DNA of 64,000 nucleotides from Actinomyces sp. Marseille-P3109 (GTDB taxonomy: Bacteria > Actinomycetota > Actinomycetes > Actinomycetales > Actinomycetaceae), in NCBI RefSeq assembly GCF_900323545.1, contig NZ_OOHN01000008.1, forward strand, positions 2,432,459 through 2,496,458, in the 5' to 3' direction. Positions 17,724-25,654 of the stretch are shown piece after piece. The notes under the pieces are model-generated. The model saw only the letters and a program-made list of their open reading frames with translations. It searched no databases and was not told where the DNA came from. A program made the translations under genes and the position numbers. Numbering within the stretch: the stretch's first letter is position 1; every line of letters begins with the position of its first letter.

Positions 17724-19174
17724 GCGGCATGGTCGACCTCTCCACCGTCTCCCCCGCCATTGCCCTGGGCCCCCTGGACGGCCGCTACCGCGCCGTCACC
17801 GCCCCGCTGGTCAATCACCTCTCCGAAGCAGCCCTCAACCGGGCTCGCCTGCAGGTCGAGGTCGAGTGGCTCATCCACCTGACCGACAACGGCGTCCTGC
17901 CCGGCGCCCCCCGCCTCAGCGAGACGGAGAAGGCCTACCTGCGCGGCGTCGTGGAGGACTTCGGGGCCGAGGCGATCGCCGAGCTCGGCGCCATCGAGGC
18001 CGAGACCCGCCACGACGTCAAGGCCGTCGAGTACCTGCTCAAGCGCCGCCTGGCCGCGGCCGCGCAGGCCCCTGGCGTCGTCGGCGCCGACGGCGGCCCC
18101 ACCGTGCTGCCCACGGTCGGCGAGATCGTCCACATCTTCTGCACCAGCGAGGACATCAACAATCTCTCCTACGCCCTGACGATCCGCGCCGCCATCGAGC
18201 AGGTGTGGCTGCCGGCCGCCCGCGGTCTGGTCGAGGACCTGGCCGCCATGGCCCACGAGTACGCCGACGCCGCCATGCTGGCGCGCACGCACGGCCAGCC
18301 GGCCACCCCCACCACGCTCGGCAAGGAGCTGGCGGTCCTGGCACACCGGCTGCGCCGCCAGGTGCGCCGCGTCGAGGCCACCGAGTACCTGGGCAAGATC
18401 AACGGCGCCACCGGCACCTTCGGCGCACACGTCGTCTCCGTCCCCGGCGCCGACTGGCGGGCCGTGGGCCGCGGCTTCGTCGAGCACCTGGGCCTGACCT
18501 GGAACCCGCTGACCACCCAGATCGAGTCCCACGACTGGCAGGCCGAGCTCTACTCCGACGTCGCCCGCTTCAACCGGATCGCCCACAACCTGGCCACCGA
18601 CGTGTGGACCTACATCTCGCTGGGCTACTTCCACCAGCGCCTGAGCGCGCAGGGCTCCACCGGCTCGTCGACCATGCCGCACAAGGTCAACCCGATCCGC
18701 TTCGAGAACGGCGAGGCCAATCTGGAGATCTCCTGCTCGCTGCTGGACACCCTGGCCGCCACGCTCGTCACCTCCCGCCTCCAGCGCGACCTCACCGACT
18801 CCACCACGCAGCGCAACGTGGGCGCGGCCCTGGGGCACTCGCTGCTGGCCGTCGACAACATCCGCCGCGGTCTGGCCGGGCTCGACGTCGACCGCGCCCG
18901 CCTGGAGGAGGACCTGGAGGCGACCTGGGAGGTGCTCGGCGAGCCCGTCCAGCAGGCCATGCGGGCGGCCGCCGTCGCCGGGGCCACCGGCATGGCCGAC
19001 CCGTACGAGCGCCTCAAGGAGCTCACCCGCGGCAAGAAGGTCACCCCCGAGGGCATGCGCGAGTTCATCTCCGGGCTCGGCATGCCCGACGACGTCGAGG
19101 CCCGCCTGCTCGCCCTGACCCCCACCACCTACACGGGCCTGGCCGCCGAGCTCGTCTCCCACCTGGACGACTGA
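17720..19174 (+). CDS. purB: Adenylosuccinate lyase
   Basis: A 484-residue fumarase/aspartase-superfamily enzyme catalysing two steps of purine synthesis: SAICAR to AICAR plus fumarate, and adenylosuccinate to AMP plus fumarate. Key segments are LGPLDGRYR at the N-terminus, TRHDVKAVEYLLK near 98, ARTHGQPATPTT near 190, and the superfamily signature GSSTMPHKVNP near 314. The length and the EclPurB-like DLTDSTTQRN segment fit the longer, E. coli-type subgroup. ATG 17720 overlaps the upstream stop; an ATG three codons in is an alternative. The gene is followed by an intergenic repeat element rather than another pur gene. Confidence 0.96.
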   Translation: MSGMVDLSTVSPAIALGPLDGRYRAVTAPLVNHLSEAALNRARLQVEVEWLIHLTDNGVLPGAPRLSETEKAYLRGVVEDFGAEAIAELGAIEAETRHDVKAVEYLLKRRLAAAAQAPGVVGADGGPTVLPTVGEIVHIFCTSEDINNLSYALTIRAAIEQVWLPAARGLVEDLAAMAHEYADAAMLARTHGQPATPTTLGKELAVLAHRLRRQVRRVEATEYLGKINGATGTFGAHVVSVPGADWRAVGRGFVEHLGLTWNPLTTQIESHDWQAELYSDVARFNRIAHNLATDVWTYISLGYFHQRLSAQGSTGSSTMPHKVNPIRFENGEANLEISCSLLDTLAATLVTSRLQRDLTDSTTQRNVGAALGHSLLAVDNIRRGLAGLDVDRARLEEDLEATWEVLGEPVQQAMRAAAVAGATGMADPYERLKELTRGKKVTPEGMREFISGLGMPDDVEARLLALTPTTYTGLAAELVSHLDD

Positions 19175-19291
19175 AGGCCCGCAAGCAGATCAAGCCCAGA
19201 CCGGGAGACGCCGGCAGGGCGCGCTGGCCGGGAGTCACCGACCGAGGACCGGCGACCGAGAGACGCCGGCCGATCCAGACGCCCCGCCCGC

Positions 19292-19402
19292 ACTGCACGA
19301 GGGTCGGGCGCTACTGGGGAAGGGTCGGGTGTACTCCATGAGGTGCAGGAGTTCGTGCAGTATGCACAACCCTTGGCCAGTACACCCCCACCCTCGTTCA
19401 GT
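19292..19402. repeat. 111-bp palindromic intergenic repeat, copy 1
   Basis: The element runs from ACTGCACGAGG to CCTCGTTCAGT and is an imperfect inverted repeat along its whole length: a TGCACGAG-like box, an ACTGG box and a TACTCCATGAGG-like box, mirrored in the other half. It matches 57573-57683 over the same 111 bp at about three positions in four. It lies between the convergent purB and RiPP genes; the rest of 19175-19509 holds nothing else I can name. Confidence 0.7.
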
Positions 19403-19509
19403 GGACCGGCCCGAGGCGGAGGTAGGCCGGAGCCGATGATGCGTCAGTGCCACCTGGCCCCAGTCCAGGAGGAGGACAGGAGCCAGGCGGGGCAGGGCGA
19501 CGCGCGTGG

Positions 19510-20673
19510 CTACCCGACGGCGGCTGAGGGCTGGACCGGGGGCACGGCGCCTCCGGCCAGGAGCTGGCGGGCGCACAGCCCGGCGACGCACTCCTCGGCC
19601 GGGTTGAGGCCGAGCCGGTTGACGTCGATGTGCAGCAGGTCCAGGGCCCGGCGCCCACCGGTGCCAGCCCCCATGGCGCCGATGGCGCGGGCGGCGTCGT
19701 CGGCCAACTCGCCCATGGCCCCGGCGGCCCGCCCCCAGGCGGGGATCTCATCGAACTGGAACTCGATGACCTCCAGCAGCTGCTGGACGATCGGTCCCAG
19801 GGCGCTGCCGTCGCGCAGGTGCGCGGGCAGACGCGAGCCCCACATCCGCAGGTGGGCGGAGAGCAGCTCGGCCGCGGGCAGCGGCGCGCTCTGGGCCGCC
19901 AGCGCCAGGAACCGCGCCGCCAGGGCCGCCCGGGGCACCGATCTCGGGATCTGCCAGATCTGGCGGTCCAGGCACCACCGGCTGGAGACGTAGAAGTGGC
20001 GCTCGGCCTCCTCGACGCCGGCCACGCCCCCGTACTTGGCGTACTCGGGGCCGTAGACGCCGAAGGCGATCCCGGGCCGGCTGGCGCCGATGCCACTGGT
20101 CATCGGGTCGGAGACAAGGCGCTCGACCGTGCGCACCTCGGCCCGCCGGGCGACGGCGTCGAGCTCGCGCATGCTCTCGTAGGCCTCGTCCAGGACGCCC
20201 TGGACGGCCTTGAGTCGCAGCCGGACGTGGTGCCCGCGCAGGTCGACGAAGCGCAGGAAGTGCGCCGAGCGGATATCCCACTGGCCGCGGGCCCGGGCCA
20301 GCCACTGGGCGATCTCCGGCAGCAGCTCGTCGGTGTCGTCCCCTCCGGCGCAGTAGATCCGCGCATACAGCCAGCCGACGTCGTCGGCCTGGTTGACCAG
20401 CGCCGATCCCCGCTGGCGCACCGAGCTGTGCTGGGCGCGCAGGCTGCCGAAGTCGGCGGCCGCCATCTCCAGGGGCTGGATCCCCGGGATCGAGGCCCCC
20501 ACCTGCGGGGTGGCGCCTCCCTGCCCGGCCTGGCCGGTCTGCCCGAACCGCTCGGACTGCTCGGAGACCCGGGAGCGCCCGCCGAGCCAGCGCAGGCGCC
20601 GGGAGCGGGTGAGCCGGCTGGGCTGGTTGCGCTGCTCGCGCCGGCTGGCCTGGGAGTCGTCGTGCGTGCTCAT
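19510..20673 (-). CDS. Stand-alone SpaB-C / thiopeptide-type biosynthesis protein
   Basis: A 387-residue protein of the thiopeptide-type bacteriocin biosynthesis family (SpaB_C fold). After a 100-residue polar, Arg-rich leader the domain begins with WLYARIYCAGGDDTDELLPE and includes FLRFVDLRGHHVRLRLK and the PEYAKYGG segment typical of the family. In split LanB systems such proteins perform the glutamate elimination that yields dehydroalanine; in thiopeptide clusters a second copy is the [4+2] pyridine synthase. Only one copy exists here, so elimination is the more likely role. ATG 20673 overlaps the dehydratase stop as ATGA. It is the last gene of the RiPP operon. Confidence 0.85.
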   Translation of the reverse strand: MSTHDDSQASRREQRNQPSRLTRSRRLRWLGGRSRVSEQSERFGQTGQAGQGGATPQVGASIPGIQPLEMAAADFGSLRAQHSSVRQRGSALVNQADDVGWLYARIYCAGGDDTDELLPEIAQWLARARGQWDIRSAHFLRFVDLRGHHVRLRLKAVQGVLDEAYESMRELDAVARRAEVRTVERLVSDPMTSGIGASRPGIAFGVYGPEYAKYGGVAGVEEAERHFYVSSRWCLDRQIWQIPRSVPRAALAARFLALAAQSAPLPAAELLSAHLRMWGSRLPAHLRDGSALGPIVQQLLEVIEFQFDEIPAWGRAAGAMGELADDAARAIGAMGAGTGGRRALDLLHIDVNRLGLNPAEECVAGLCARQLLAGGAVPPVQPSAAVG

Positions 20674-23309
20674 GCCGTGCCTTCCAGGTTCTTGGGCCAC
20701 TGCAGCCCCACGAGGTACTCGACCGCCGTGGGCTCACCGTCCTGCGTGAGCCCCAGGGCCTCGCCGCGGGCCGGGAGGGCCTCGACGAAGCTGATGTGCG
20801 CGGCGTCGGGATCGATCCACCCCCTAAGGGCCAGCACGGAGACCGGCGAGGTGAGGTCCACGTATCGGGGCTTGTGCTGGTCGAAGGTGGCGCCCTGGGA
20901 GGGCATGTGCTGGTGGACGAACACCTCCACCGGCATCCCCCACTGCTTGCGCAGGTCGTCCATGTGCAGCAGGGTCGTCGTCAGGTCGCGGTCCATGAGC
21001 GGGGCGATCTGCGCGGCCGGGAAGGTCCAGGACTCGCGGCGCGTCACCAGGCGGCCGGCCACGGCCCGCTCGGAGTGCATGACCTCGTCGGGCAGGGGGC
21101 CGTTCAGGTCCCGACGGCGGCTGGTCCAGTGGTCGGCGAACGGGGGCAGCCGGGACCACGGGTCGCTCAGCAGCACCAGCCAGGACAGGTATCCGCCCAG
21201 GAGGTACTGCGGGGTCAGGCCCAGGTAGGCCAGCCCCACGGGCCCGGCGTCGTCGGCCAGGAACAGCGTGCTCGTGGCCGGGTCGTGGACGAGCCGCAGG
21301 GAGCTGAGGGGGATCGTGTCAGGCGCGCCCGGCTCACCGGGCAGACCCAGCGGGGGCAGGAGCCCGCAGGAGACGGCCTGGCCGGTGTTGCACTCGGTGC
21401 TGGCCTGGATCTCCAGGACCCGCTCGGTGCCCCAGGCGGTGCGGATCCGCGAGGCCAGGCGCTCCCGGAAGCCGGACCCCAGGAGCCGGTGGAAGCGGGC
21501 CTGCAGCGAGCCATTGGCGTTGGTGAAGGCGTTGACGACGGTCAGTCCCCCGCCGGCGGCATAGGTCTGCGCGTTGGGGGCCACGGGCTGGAGGAAGGCG
21601 CCCAGGTGCCGGGGCGAGCCGGAGGCCCCGCCGGACAGGGCGGTGCGCTCCGCGTCGGGCCCGGCGGCGTAGTCGAGCCCGGCGGCGCGCAGCATCTCCT
21701 CGTCGCCGTCGGGGGCGTGGGCGAGGGTCATGAAGAAGGCGAGCGGGTCCTTGCACACCCCACCGTTGCCGAACAGCGCGACGAACCGGGTCACCATGAG
21801 GTCGTAGATGTGGGAGCGGGCCACCCACGGGTCGGCGAGCTCGCCGAGGGTCCGCACGTCCTGGACGAAGGGGGCTTCGTCAAGCGGGTCGGCCCAGCTG
21901 CGAGCGGACTCGCGGTCCTCGTAGAGGAAGCCGCTGGGGCGCTCGCCGAGCTCGCCGTCGGGGAAGACGCGCTCGGCCAGCCGCACGGCGCGGTTGAGGA
22001 GCTCGGCGCGAGTGAGCCCGTCGGCGGCGCCGATGGCCTCGTCGAGCCGGGCCAGCCAGGCCAGGTCCTCGCCCCACTGGCGCTGCTGGTCCGGTGAGAG
22101 CGTGGCGGCCAGCAGCGGGAAGGGGTTCTCCCCGCGGTACCAGGGCACCCGCGGCACGACGGCGCCCGAGGCCAGCAGCCGCTCCAGGCGCAGGCGCGGG
22201 TTGGCGCCGCCCACGCGCTCGCAGGCGTCGCGCACGCTGAGGACGGCGTGCATGCCGCCGCCGGTCAGGGCGTCGTGGGTCTCCTGGAGCCAGCGGGCGG
22301 GCTGGACGGTCTCCTGACGGAAGACCATGCCGTTGCCGTACTCGTGCTCGCCGACGATGGTCAGCGCCTCGGCCTCGGGCTCGCTGGGCGGGTACTGGCC
22401 GTAAACCCGGGCCGGGCCCGCGCCGGAGGCGGTGACGGCCCGGCGCACGGGGGTCGGCTCGAGGTAGAGGGCGCCGTCGGGTGCCAGGTCCTGGGCGGTG
22501 GCGCTCAGGATGCGGTAGGCCAGGTGGGTCGCCACCATGCGGTGGCTGCGCCCGGCGGACGGCTGGCCGGCCTCGTTGACGGTGGTCAGTCCCGAGAAGG
22601 GGCTGGTCTTGAGGGCGGCCCGGGTGGCCAGGGTGTAGAGGGTGCGCAGGACGCGGGGGTCCTCGAGTCTGCGGCCGCGGGTGGCCAGGGTGGAGATGAG
22701 GGCCGGGGCGGCGATCGCCAGGGCCTCCTGGTAGCCGGGCTCGACGAGTCCGGCCGCCAGCAGCTCGCGGCTGCGGTCCAGGTCGACGTCGACCAGGACG
22801 GCCAGGCGCGCGCGGGTCTCCTCCTTGCGGGCCACCAGGGCGTCCCAGCGCTCCAGCAGCGCGCGGAGCTCAGTGGGCAGGGCCGCCAGGACCTCCTCGG
22901 ACAGGCCGGTGGCTCGCCCCTGGAAGACCCGGCGCTTGGCGCGCAGGACCAGGCGGCGCTCAGTCTTGGCCAGGGTGGGGATGAGCTCGTAGAGCGGGTC
23001 GAGCAGCTGGTTCGCGGCGCCGTCGAGCACCTCGTCGAGCCGGCGCAGGTACTCCAGGTTGCCGGTCACGGCGGCGGTGGTCTCGGGAACGGCTCGCGCC
23101 GGGAGTCCTCCCAGGCGCACGAGGGTGGGCAGGGCCACGGCGGGCTGAGCCAGGGCCGGGGGCTCCGGTTCCGATGCCGGTACCGGCGCTGGTACGGCGG
23201 AAGACGGGGCGGATGGGACGGGCTCCCCGGGGGTCACGGCGGATGTGGAGTGCGGCTGTGGCTGTCGGGAGGGGGAGGCACCGGCGCGGGAGAGAACCGG
23301 CTGCGTCAT
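20670..23309 (-). CDS. LanB-type dehydratase, glutamylation (N-terminal) domain
   Basis: An 879-residue lantibiotic-dehydratase N-terminal-type protein. The first 75 residues are Pro/Ala/Ser-rich; the LanB fold follows, with segments such as RRLVLRAKRRVFQGR, ALKTSPFSGLTTVNEAG and, toward the C-terminus, TECNTGQAVSC and the PRYVDLTSPVSV strand. It lacks the SpaB_C elimination domain of full-length LanB proteins, which is supplied by the next gene, as in thiopeptide and goadsporin pathways. The reaction would be glutamyl-tRNA-dependent activation of Ser/Thr in the precursor. Both ends overlap neighbours as ATGA. Only a weak GAAAGG ribosome site precedes the ATG, consistent with coupled translation. 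Confidence 0.88.
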   Translation of the reverse strand: MTQPVLSRAGASPSRQPQPHSTSAVTPGEPVPSAPSSAVPAPVPASEPEPPALAQPAVALPTLVRLGGLPARAVPETTAAVTGNLEYLRRLDEVLDGAANQLLDPLYELIPTLAKTERRLVLRAKRRVFQGRATGLSEEVLAALPTELRALLERWDALVARKEETRARLAVLVDVDLDRSRELLAAGLVEPGYQEALAIAAPALISTLATRGRRLEDPRVLRTLYTLATRAALKTSPFSGLTTVNEAGQPSAGRSHRMVATHLAYRILSATAQDLAPDGALYLEPTPVRRAVTASGAGPARVYGQYPPSEPEAEALTIVGEHEYGNGMVFRQETVQPARWLQETHDALTGGGMHAVLSVRDACERVGGANPRLRLERLLASGAVVPRVPWYRGENPFPLLAATLSPDQQRQWGEDLAWLARLDEAIGAADGLTRAELLNRAVRLAERVFPDGELGERPSGFLYEDRESARSWADPLDEAPFVQDVRTLGELADPWVARSHIYDLMVTRFVALFGNGGVCKDPLAFFMTLAHAPDGDEEMLRAAGLDYAAGPDAERTALSGGASGSPRHLGAFLQPVAPNAQTYAAGGGLTVVNAFTNANGSLQARFHRLLGSGFRERLASRIRTAWGTERVLEIQASTECNTGQAVSCGLLPPLGLPGEPGAPDTIPLSSLRLVHDPATSTLFLADDAGPVGLAYLGLTPQYLLGGYLSWLVLLSDPWSRLPPFADHWTSRRRDLNGPLPDEVMHSERAVAGRLVTRRESWTFPAAQIAPLMDRDLTTTLLHMDDLRKQWGMPVEVFVHQHMPSQGATFDQHKPRYVDLTSPVSVLALRGWIDPDAAHISFVEALPARGEALGLTQDGEPTAVEYLVGLQWPKNLEGTA

Positions 23310-24445
23310 AGGAGGAAACCTTTCAAGAGAACGGACAGCCAGTAGCCTATCCATACAACGCTCATCACGAAGGCCAGGAGACCGAGAAGACTGCACAGAA
23401 GCCCGTAGATGAAATAGCCCCAGCGCACCGCGGGCCGCATGACGGCCAGGGCCGGCGGCAGGGGCTGGCGTCTGAGGACACAGCGCAGCACGAACATGGA
23501 GCGCCCGCGCAGGTTGACCGAGCCGGTGGCTGCCTCGACCGCGGCGACGCCGTCGGACTGGGTGAGGGGGTTGAGGTTGGTGACGAGCATCGTGAGCTGG
23601 AAGGCGCACAGGGTCAGGGCCACCTGGCGCACCGTTCCCGTCGAGGCCCAGGCGACGGCCGCCTCCAGACCGCAGACGACGCCGTCGGAGAAGATGCCGG
23701 CCAGGGCCAGCATCGTCAGCCCGCGCCGGGAGCGCACCCGGTAGGAGTCGGTGCGGTCGACGTAGGCGATGGGGATCGCCCAGAACATGAGCGCCACCCC
23801 CAGACCTCGGATGGGGGTGCCCAGGTAGCCGGCGACGATGGCGTGCCAGGACTCGTGCAGCAGGATGCTCACCAGCTGGATCGCCACCGCCGTGACGAGG
23901 ACGAGGACGCCCGGGCGGGGGCCACCGGCCAGGGAGGCCAGGGCCATGGCCCCGGCCGTGTAGCCGCAGGCGGCCAGCGCCAGGAATACCCAGCTGAGCG
24001 CGCGGGCCGGCAGACGCTGAAGCAGGGTGACGATCGGGGCGACGATCCGGTGGTACTTGCGGGCGATGATGATGCGGGGCAGCCACCAGCCTCCGCTGCG
24101 GCGGGGCTGCTCGACCTTGAGGTGGCGGGCCTGGCGGGGCTGGGCGGTGTGCCGACCGCGGGTGCGTCTGGTGCGGGCGGGGGGGCTCGTGATGCGCCTG
24201 GCGCCGGCCTCGTCGATGTCCTGGGGCAGCTGTTCGATGATGGTCGGCAGGGAGCGCACCCCGTCGAACTGGTTGACGATGAAGGCCGCGGCCGCCCCGA
24301 GCCGGTGGTACTTGCCCGAGTCGGAGTCGAACAGCATCGGCTGGTTGTCCATCCCGACGATCAGGCTCACGCCGCGGCGCAGGCGCGGGATCGGGCTCGT
24401 CGGGGTGCTCGTGCTGCTCATCGCCGTACTCATCACCGTGCTCAT
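23306..24445 (-). CDS. M50-like membrane metalloprotease of the RiPP cluster
   Basis: A 379-residue polytopic membrane protein. An N-terminal segment of about 90 residues has a PqqD/RRE-like feel (MLFDSDSGKYHRLG, FIVNQFDGVRSLPTIIEQL) and could bind the precursor leader. After a basic linker come about six membrane segments; the second ends in LLHESWHAIVAG, a zinc-binding HExxH, and a later NLNPLTQSDGV resembles the NPDG motif of site-2 proteases. It may remove the leader peptide at the membrane or aid export or immunity. The start is uncertain: three Met codons lie within nine residues and none has a good ribosome site. It follows the precursor gene and its hairpin, and overlaps the dehydratase gene. 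Confidence 0.78.
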   Translation of the reverse strand: MSTVMSTAMSSTSTPTSPIPRLRRGVSLIVGMDNQPMLFDSDSGKYHRLGAAAAFIVNQFDGVRSLPTIIEQLPQDIDEAGARRITSPPARTRRTRGRHTAQPRQARHLKVEQPRRSGGWWLPRIIIARKYHRIVAPIVTLLQRLPARALSWVFLALAACGYTAGAMALASLAGGPRPGVLVLVTAVAIQLVSILLHESWHAIVAGYLGTPIRGLGVALMFWAIPIAYVDRTDSYRVRSRRGLTMLALAGIFSDGVVCGLEAAVAWASTGTVRQVALTLCAFQLTMLVTNLNPLTQSDGVAAVEAATGSVNLRGRSMFVLRCVLRRQPLPPALAVMRPAVRWGYFIYGLLCSLLGLLAFVMSVVWIGYWLSVLLKGFLL

Positions 24446-24497
24446 CGTGGGCTCTTGGCTCCCTCAGATCGGTTCGCGGTAATCCGGGGTACCGCTA

Positions 24498-24533
24498 GTG
24501 GCGGGCAGGAGACCCCGGTCTCCTGCCCGCCAC
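24498..24533 (-). terminator. Perfect 17-bp hairpin after the precursor gene
   Basis: The arms 24498-24514 and 24517-24533 are exact complements separated by CC. It sits 10 nt beyond the precursor stop and ahead of the protease gene. There is no T-run, so it probably acts as an attenuator or 3' stabiliser that lets the precursor mRNA outnumber the enzyme mRNAs. Confidence 0.65.
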
Positions 24534-24543
24534 CATGGGGTCG

Positions 24544-24720
24544 TCAGCAGGACGTCGTCGACGCGCTGGCGGCGCAGGCCGGGCACGAGGCCGAGGCCGC
24601 GCTGGCCGGACAGGACGCGCTGGCGCTGCTGAAGGCGCAACCCAGGGCGTTGCCCTCAGGCAGCTCCTCGACGCCGAAGTCACTGTCGGCGAGGGTGAGA
24701 TCAATCGCGCTGTTCGTCAT
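24544..24720 (-). CDS. RiPP precursor peptide, thiopeptide/goadsporin-like
   Basis: A 58-residue peptide too short for ordinary gene calling. The leader (1-27) is acidic with an IDLTL...DFGVEELPEGNALG pattern, typical of azole-peptide and thiopeptide leaders. The core (about 28-58) consists almost only of Ser, Cys, Ala, Thr and Pro, with five Cys, ten Ser and two Thr, and has a 9-residue repeat: ASASCPASA, ASASCPACA, ASASTTSC. A near-perfect ribosome site, AAGGAGGTGA, lies 8 nt before ATG 24720. It sits inside the operon between the SagB-type dehydrogenase and the membrane protease. Cys would become thiazol(in)es and Ser/Thr dehydroamino acids or oxazol(in)es. The cleavage site near Gly27 is an inference. 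Confidence 0.85.
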   Translation of the reverse strand: MTNSAIDLTLADSDFGVEELPEGNALGCAFSSASASCPASAASASCPACAASASTTSC

Positions 24721-24916
24721 ATGCTGTTCACCTCCTTCTCTCATACGTCGTGTGGGCAGGAGCAGGGCCCGATCGGGCCCTGGGGGTCCGGCCTGCCGGG
24801 GCCGGGCCCCACAACCCCGCGAACGGGGTGGTCTGTGTGGCGCTCTGGCGCGATATGGAGTTCTGGGGCCGTCTCGCCGCCGGCTGGCCGGCGGCGCTCG
24901 CGGGTGGTGACCGGGG
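24721..24916 (-). promoter_or_regulatory. Hairpin-rich spacer ahead of the precursor gene
   Basis: Three strong dyads lie in 196 bp: GCCGCCGG / CCGGCGGC (24876-24895), an ACCCCG / CGGGGT stem that forms a UUCG tetraloop on the minus strand (24814-24829), and the 20-bp palindrome at 24763-24782. A TATGAG hexamer just upstream of the ribosome site could be a -10. The spacer may terminate upstream transcription and give the precursor its own promoter. Confidence 0.45.
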
Positions 24917-25654
24917 CTAGCCGGCCACCTGGTCAGGTGGAGTCGTCTGCGGACTGGCGATGGTGACGGCGAACATCTGGTGGCGGCTGACGCCGTCGGA
25001 GTCCAGCAGGTGGCGCACCGCCGAGGTGGCGAAGCCGGCGAAGACCGTCCCCACCAGCCCGCGGGCGACGGCGCGCAGGTGCAGCGAGTAGATGAGGGCC
25101 GCGCTGCGGCTCATGGTGAAGCGGTAGCCGGACGCCCCGCCCCAGGCGTCGGCCTCATCGAGGTTCGCGGCCACCGAGACGATGGCGCCGGCGCGGGCGA
25201 ACTCCTTCTGCACCGTCATGCCCTCGATCGCCTCCGCGTCCGGCAGGGGGCGGACGAGGTCGACGCCGTCGAGCCGCACCCGGTAGATGCCCGGCTCGGC
25301 ACCACTCGGGCGCAGGAGGAGGACGAACGGCTCCAGGGGGCAGGCAGCGGCGTCCTCGCCCCAGGTGCGCGCGTCGTCGGCCAGGGCGTCGCGGATCATG
25401 CCCAGGAGGGGCTCGACCGCCAGCGGCTCGGCACCGTAGCTGGTGGAGGACGAGCGGCGCTCGAAGGTCCGGTGCAGCTCGTAGGGGTAGGCCGCCTGGG
25501 GTCCGGGCGCGAGCACGTCCGGCTCCAGGCAGGCCAGCGGCGGGCGCGGGCGGCGGGCGGCCAGGCCGTCGGAGGTCGGCTCCCCCGGGCGGGTTCCCGA
25601 TCCGGCCGAGAAGCCGTTGATGAGCTCGCGCAGGGTCTCGAAGTCAGTGCGCAC
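24917..25654 (-). CDS. SagB/ThcOx-type azoline dehydrogenase
   Basis: A 245-residue nitroreductase-fold protein of the SagB type, the FMN-dependent enzyme that oxidises azolines to azoles in RiPP pathways. Visible features are the FERRSSSTSYG phosphate-binding segment near residue 65, an F-A-x-A-G-A-I-V core strand, and the helix ASGYRFTMSRSAALIYSLHL containing the basic residue that usually contacts FMN. It starts at GTG 25654 with GGAGG 5 nt upstream and overlaps the preceding gene by 11 nt. It lacks some N-terminal FMN-domain sequence usual in longer SagB proteins, and the preceding gene product carries a second dehydrogenase-like domain, so the two may form one complex. Confidence 0.83.
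   Translation of the reverse strand: MRTDFETLRELINGFSAGSGTRPGEPTSDGLAARRPRPPLACLEPDVLAPGPQAAYPYELHRTFERRSSSTSYGAEPLAVEPLLGMIRDALADDARTWGEDAAACPLEPFVLLLRPSGAEPGIYRVRLDGVDLVRPLPDAEAIEGMTVQKEFARAGAIVSVAANLDEADAWGGASGYRFTMSRSAALIYSLHLRAVARGLVGTVFAGFATSAVRHLLDSDGVSRHQMFAVTIASPQTTPPDQVAG

Noticed and set aside
20673..20700. Upstream start at 20700 for the SpaB_C protein
   Set aside because: It lies inside the dehydratase gene, whereas ATG 20673 gives the ATGA overlap used throughout this operon.
23310..24086. N-terminal extension of the dehydratase frame to 24086
   Set aside because: The extension is in the frame antiparallel in character to the protease gene and is His/Pro/Arg-rich; ATG 23309 overlaps the protease stop as ATGA.
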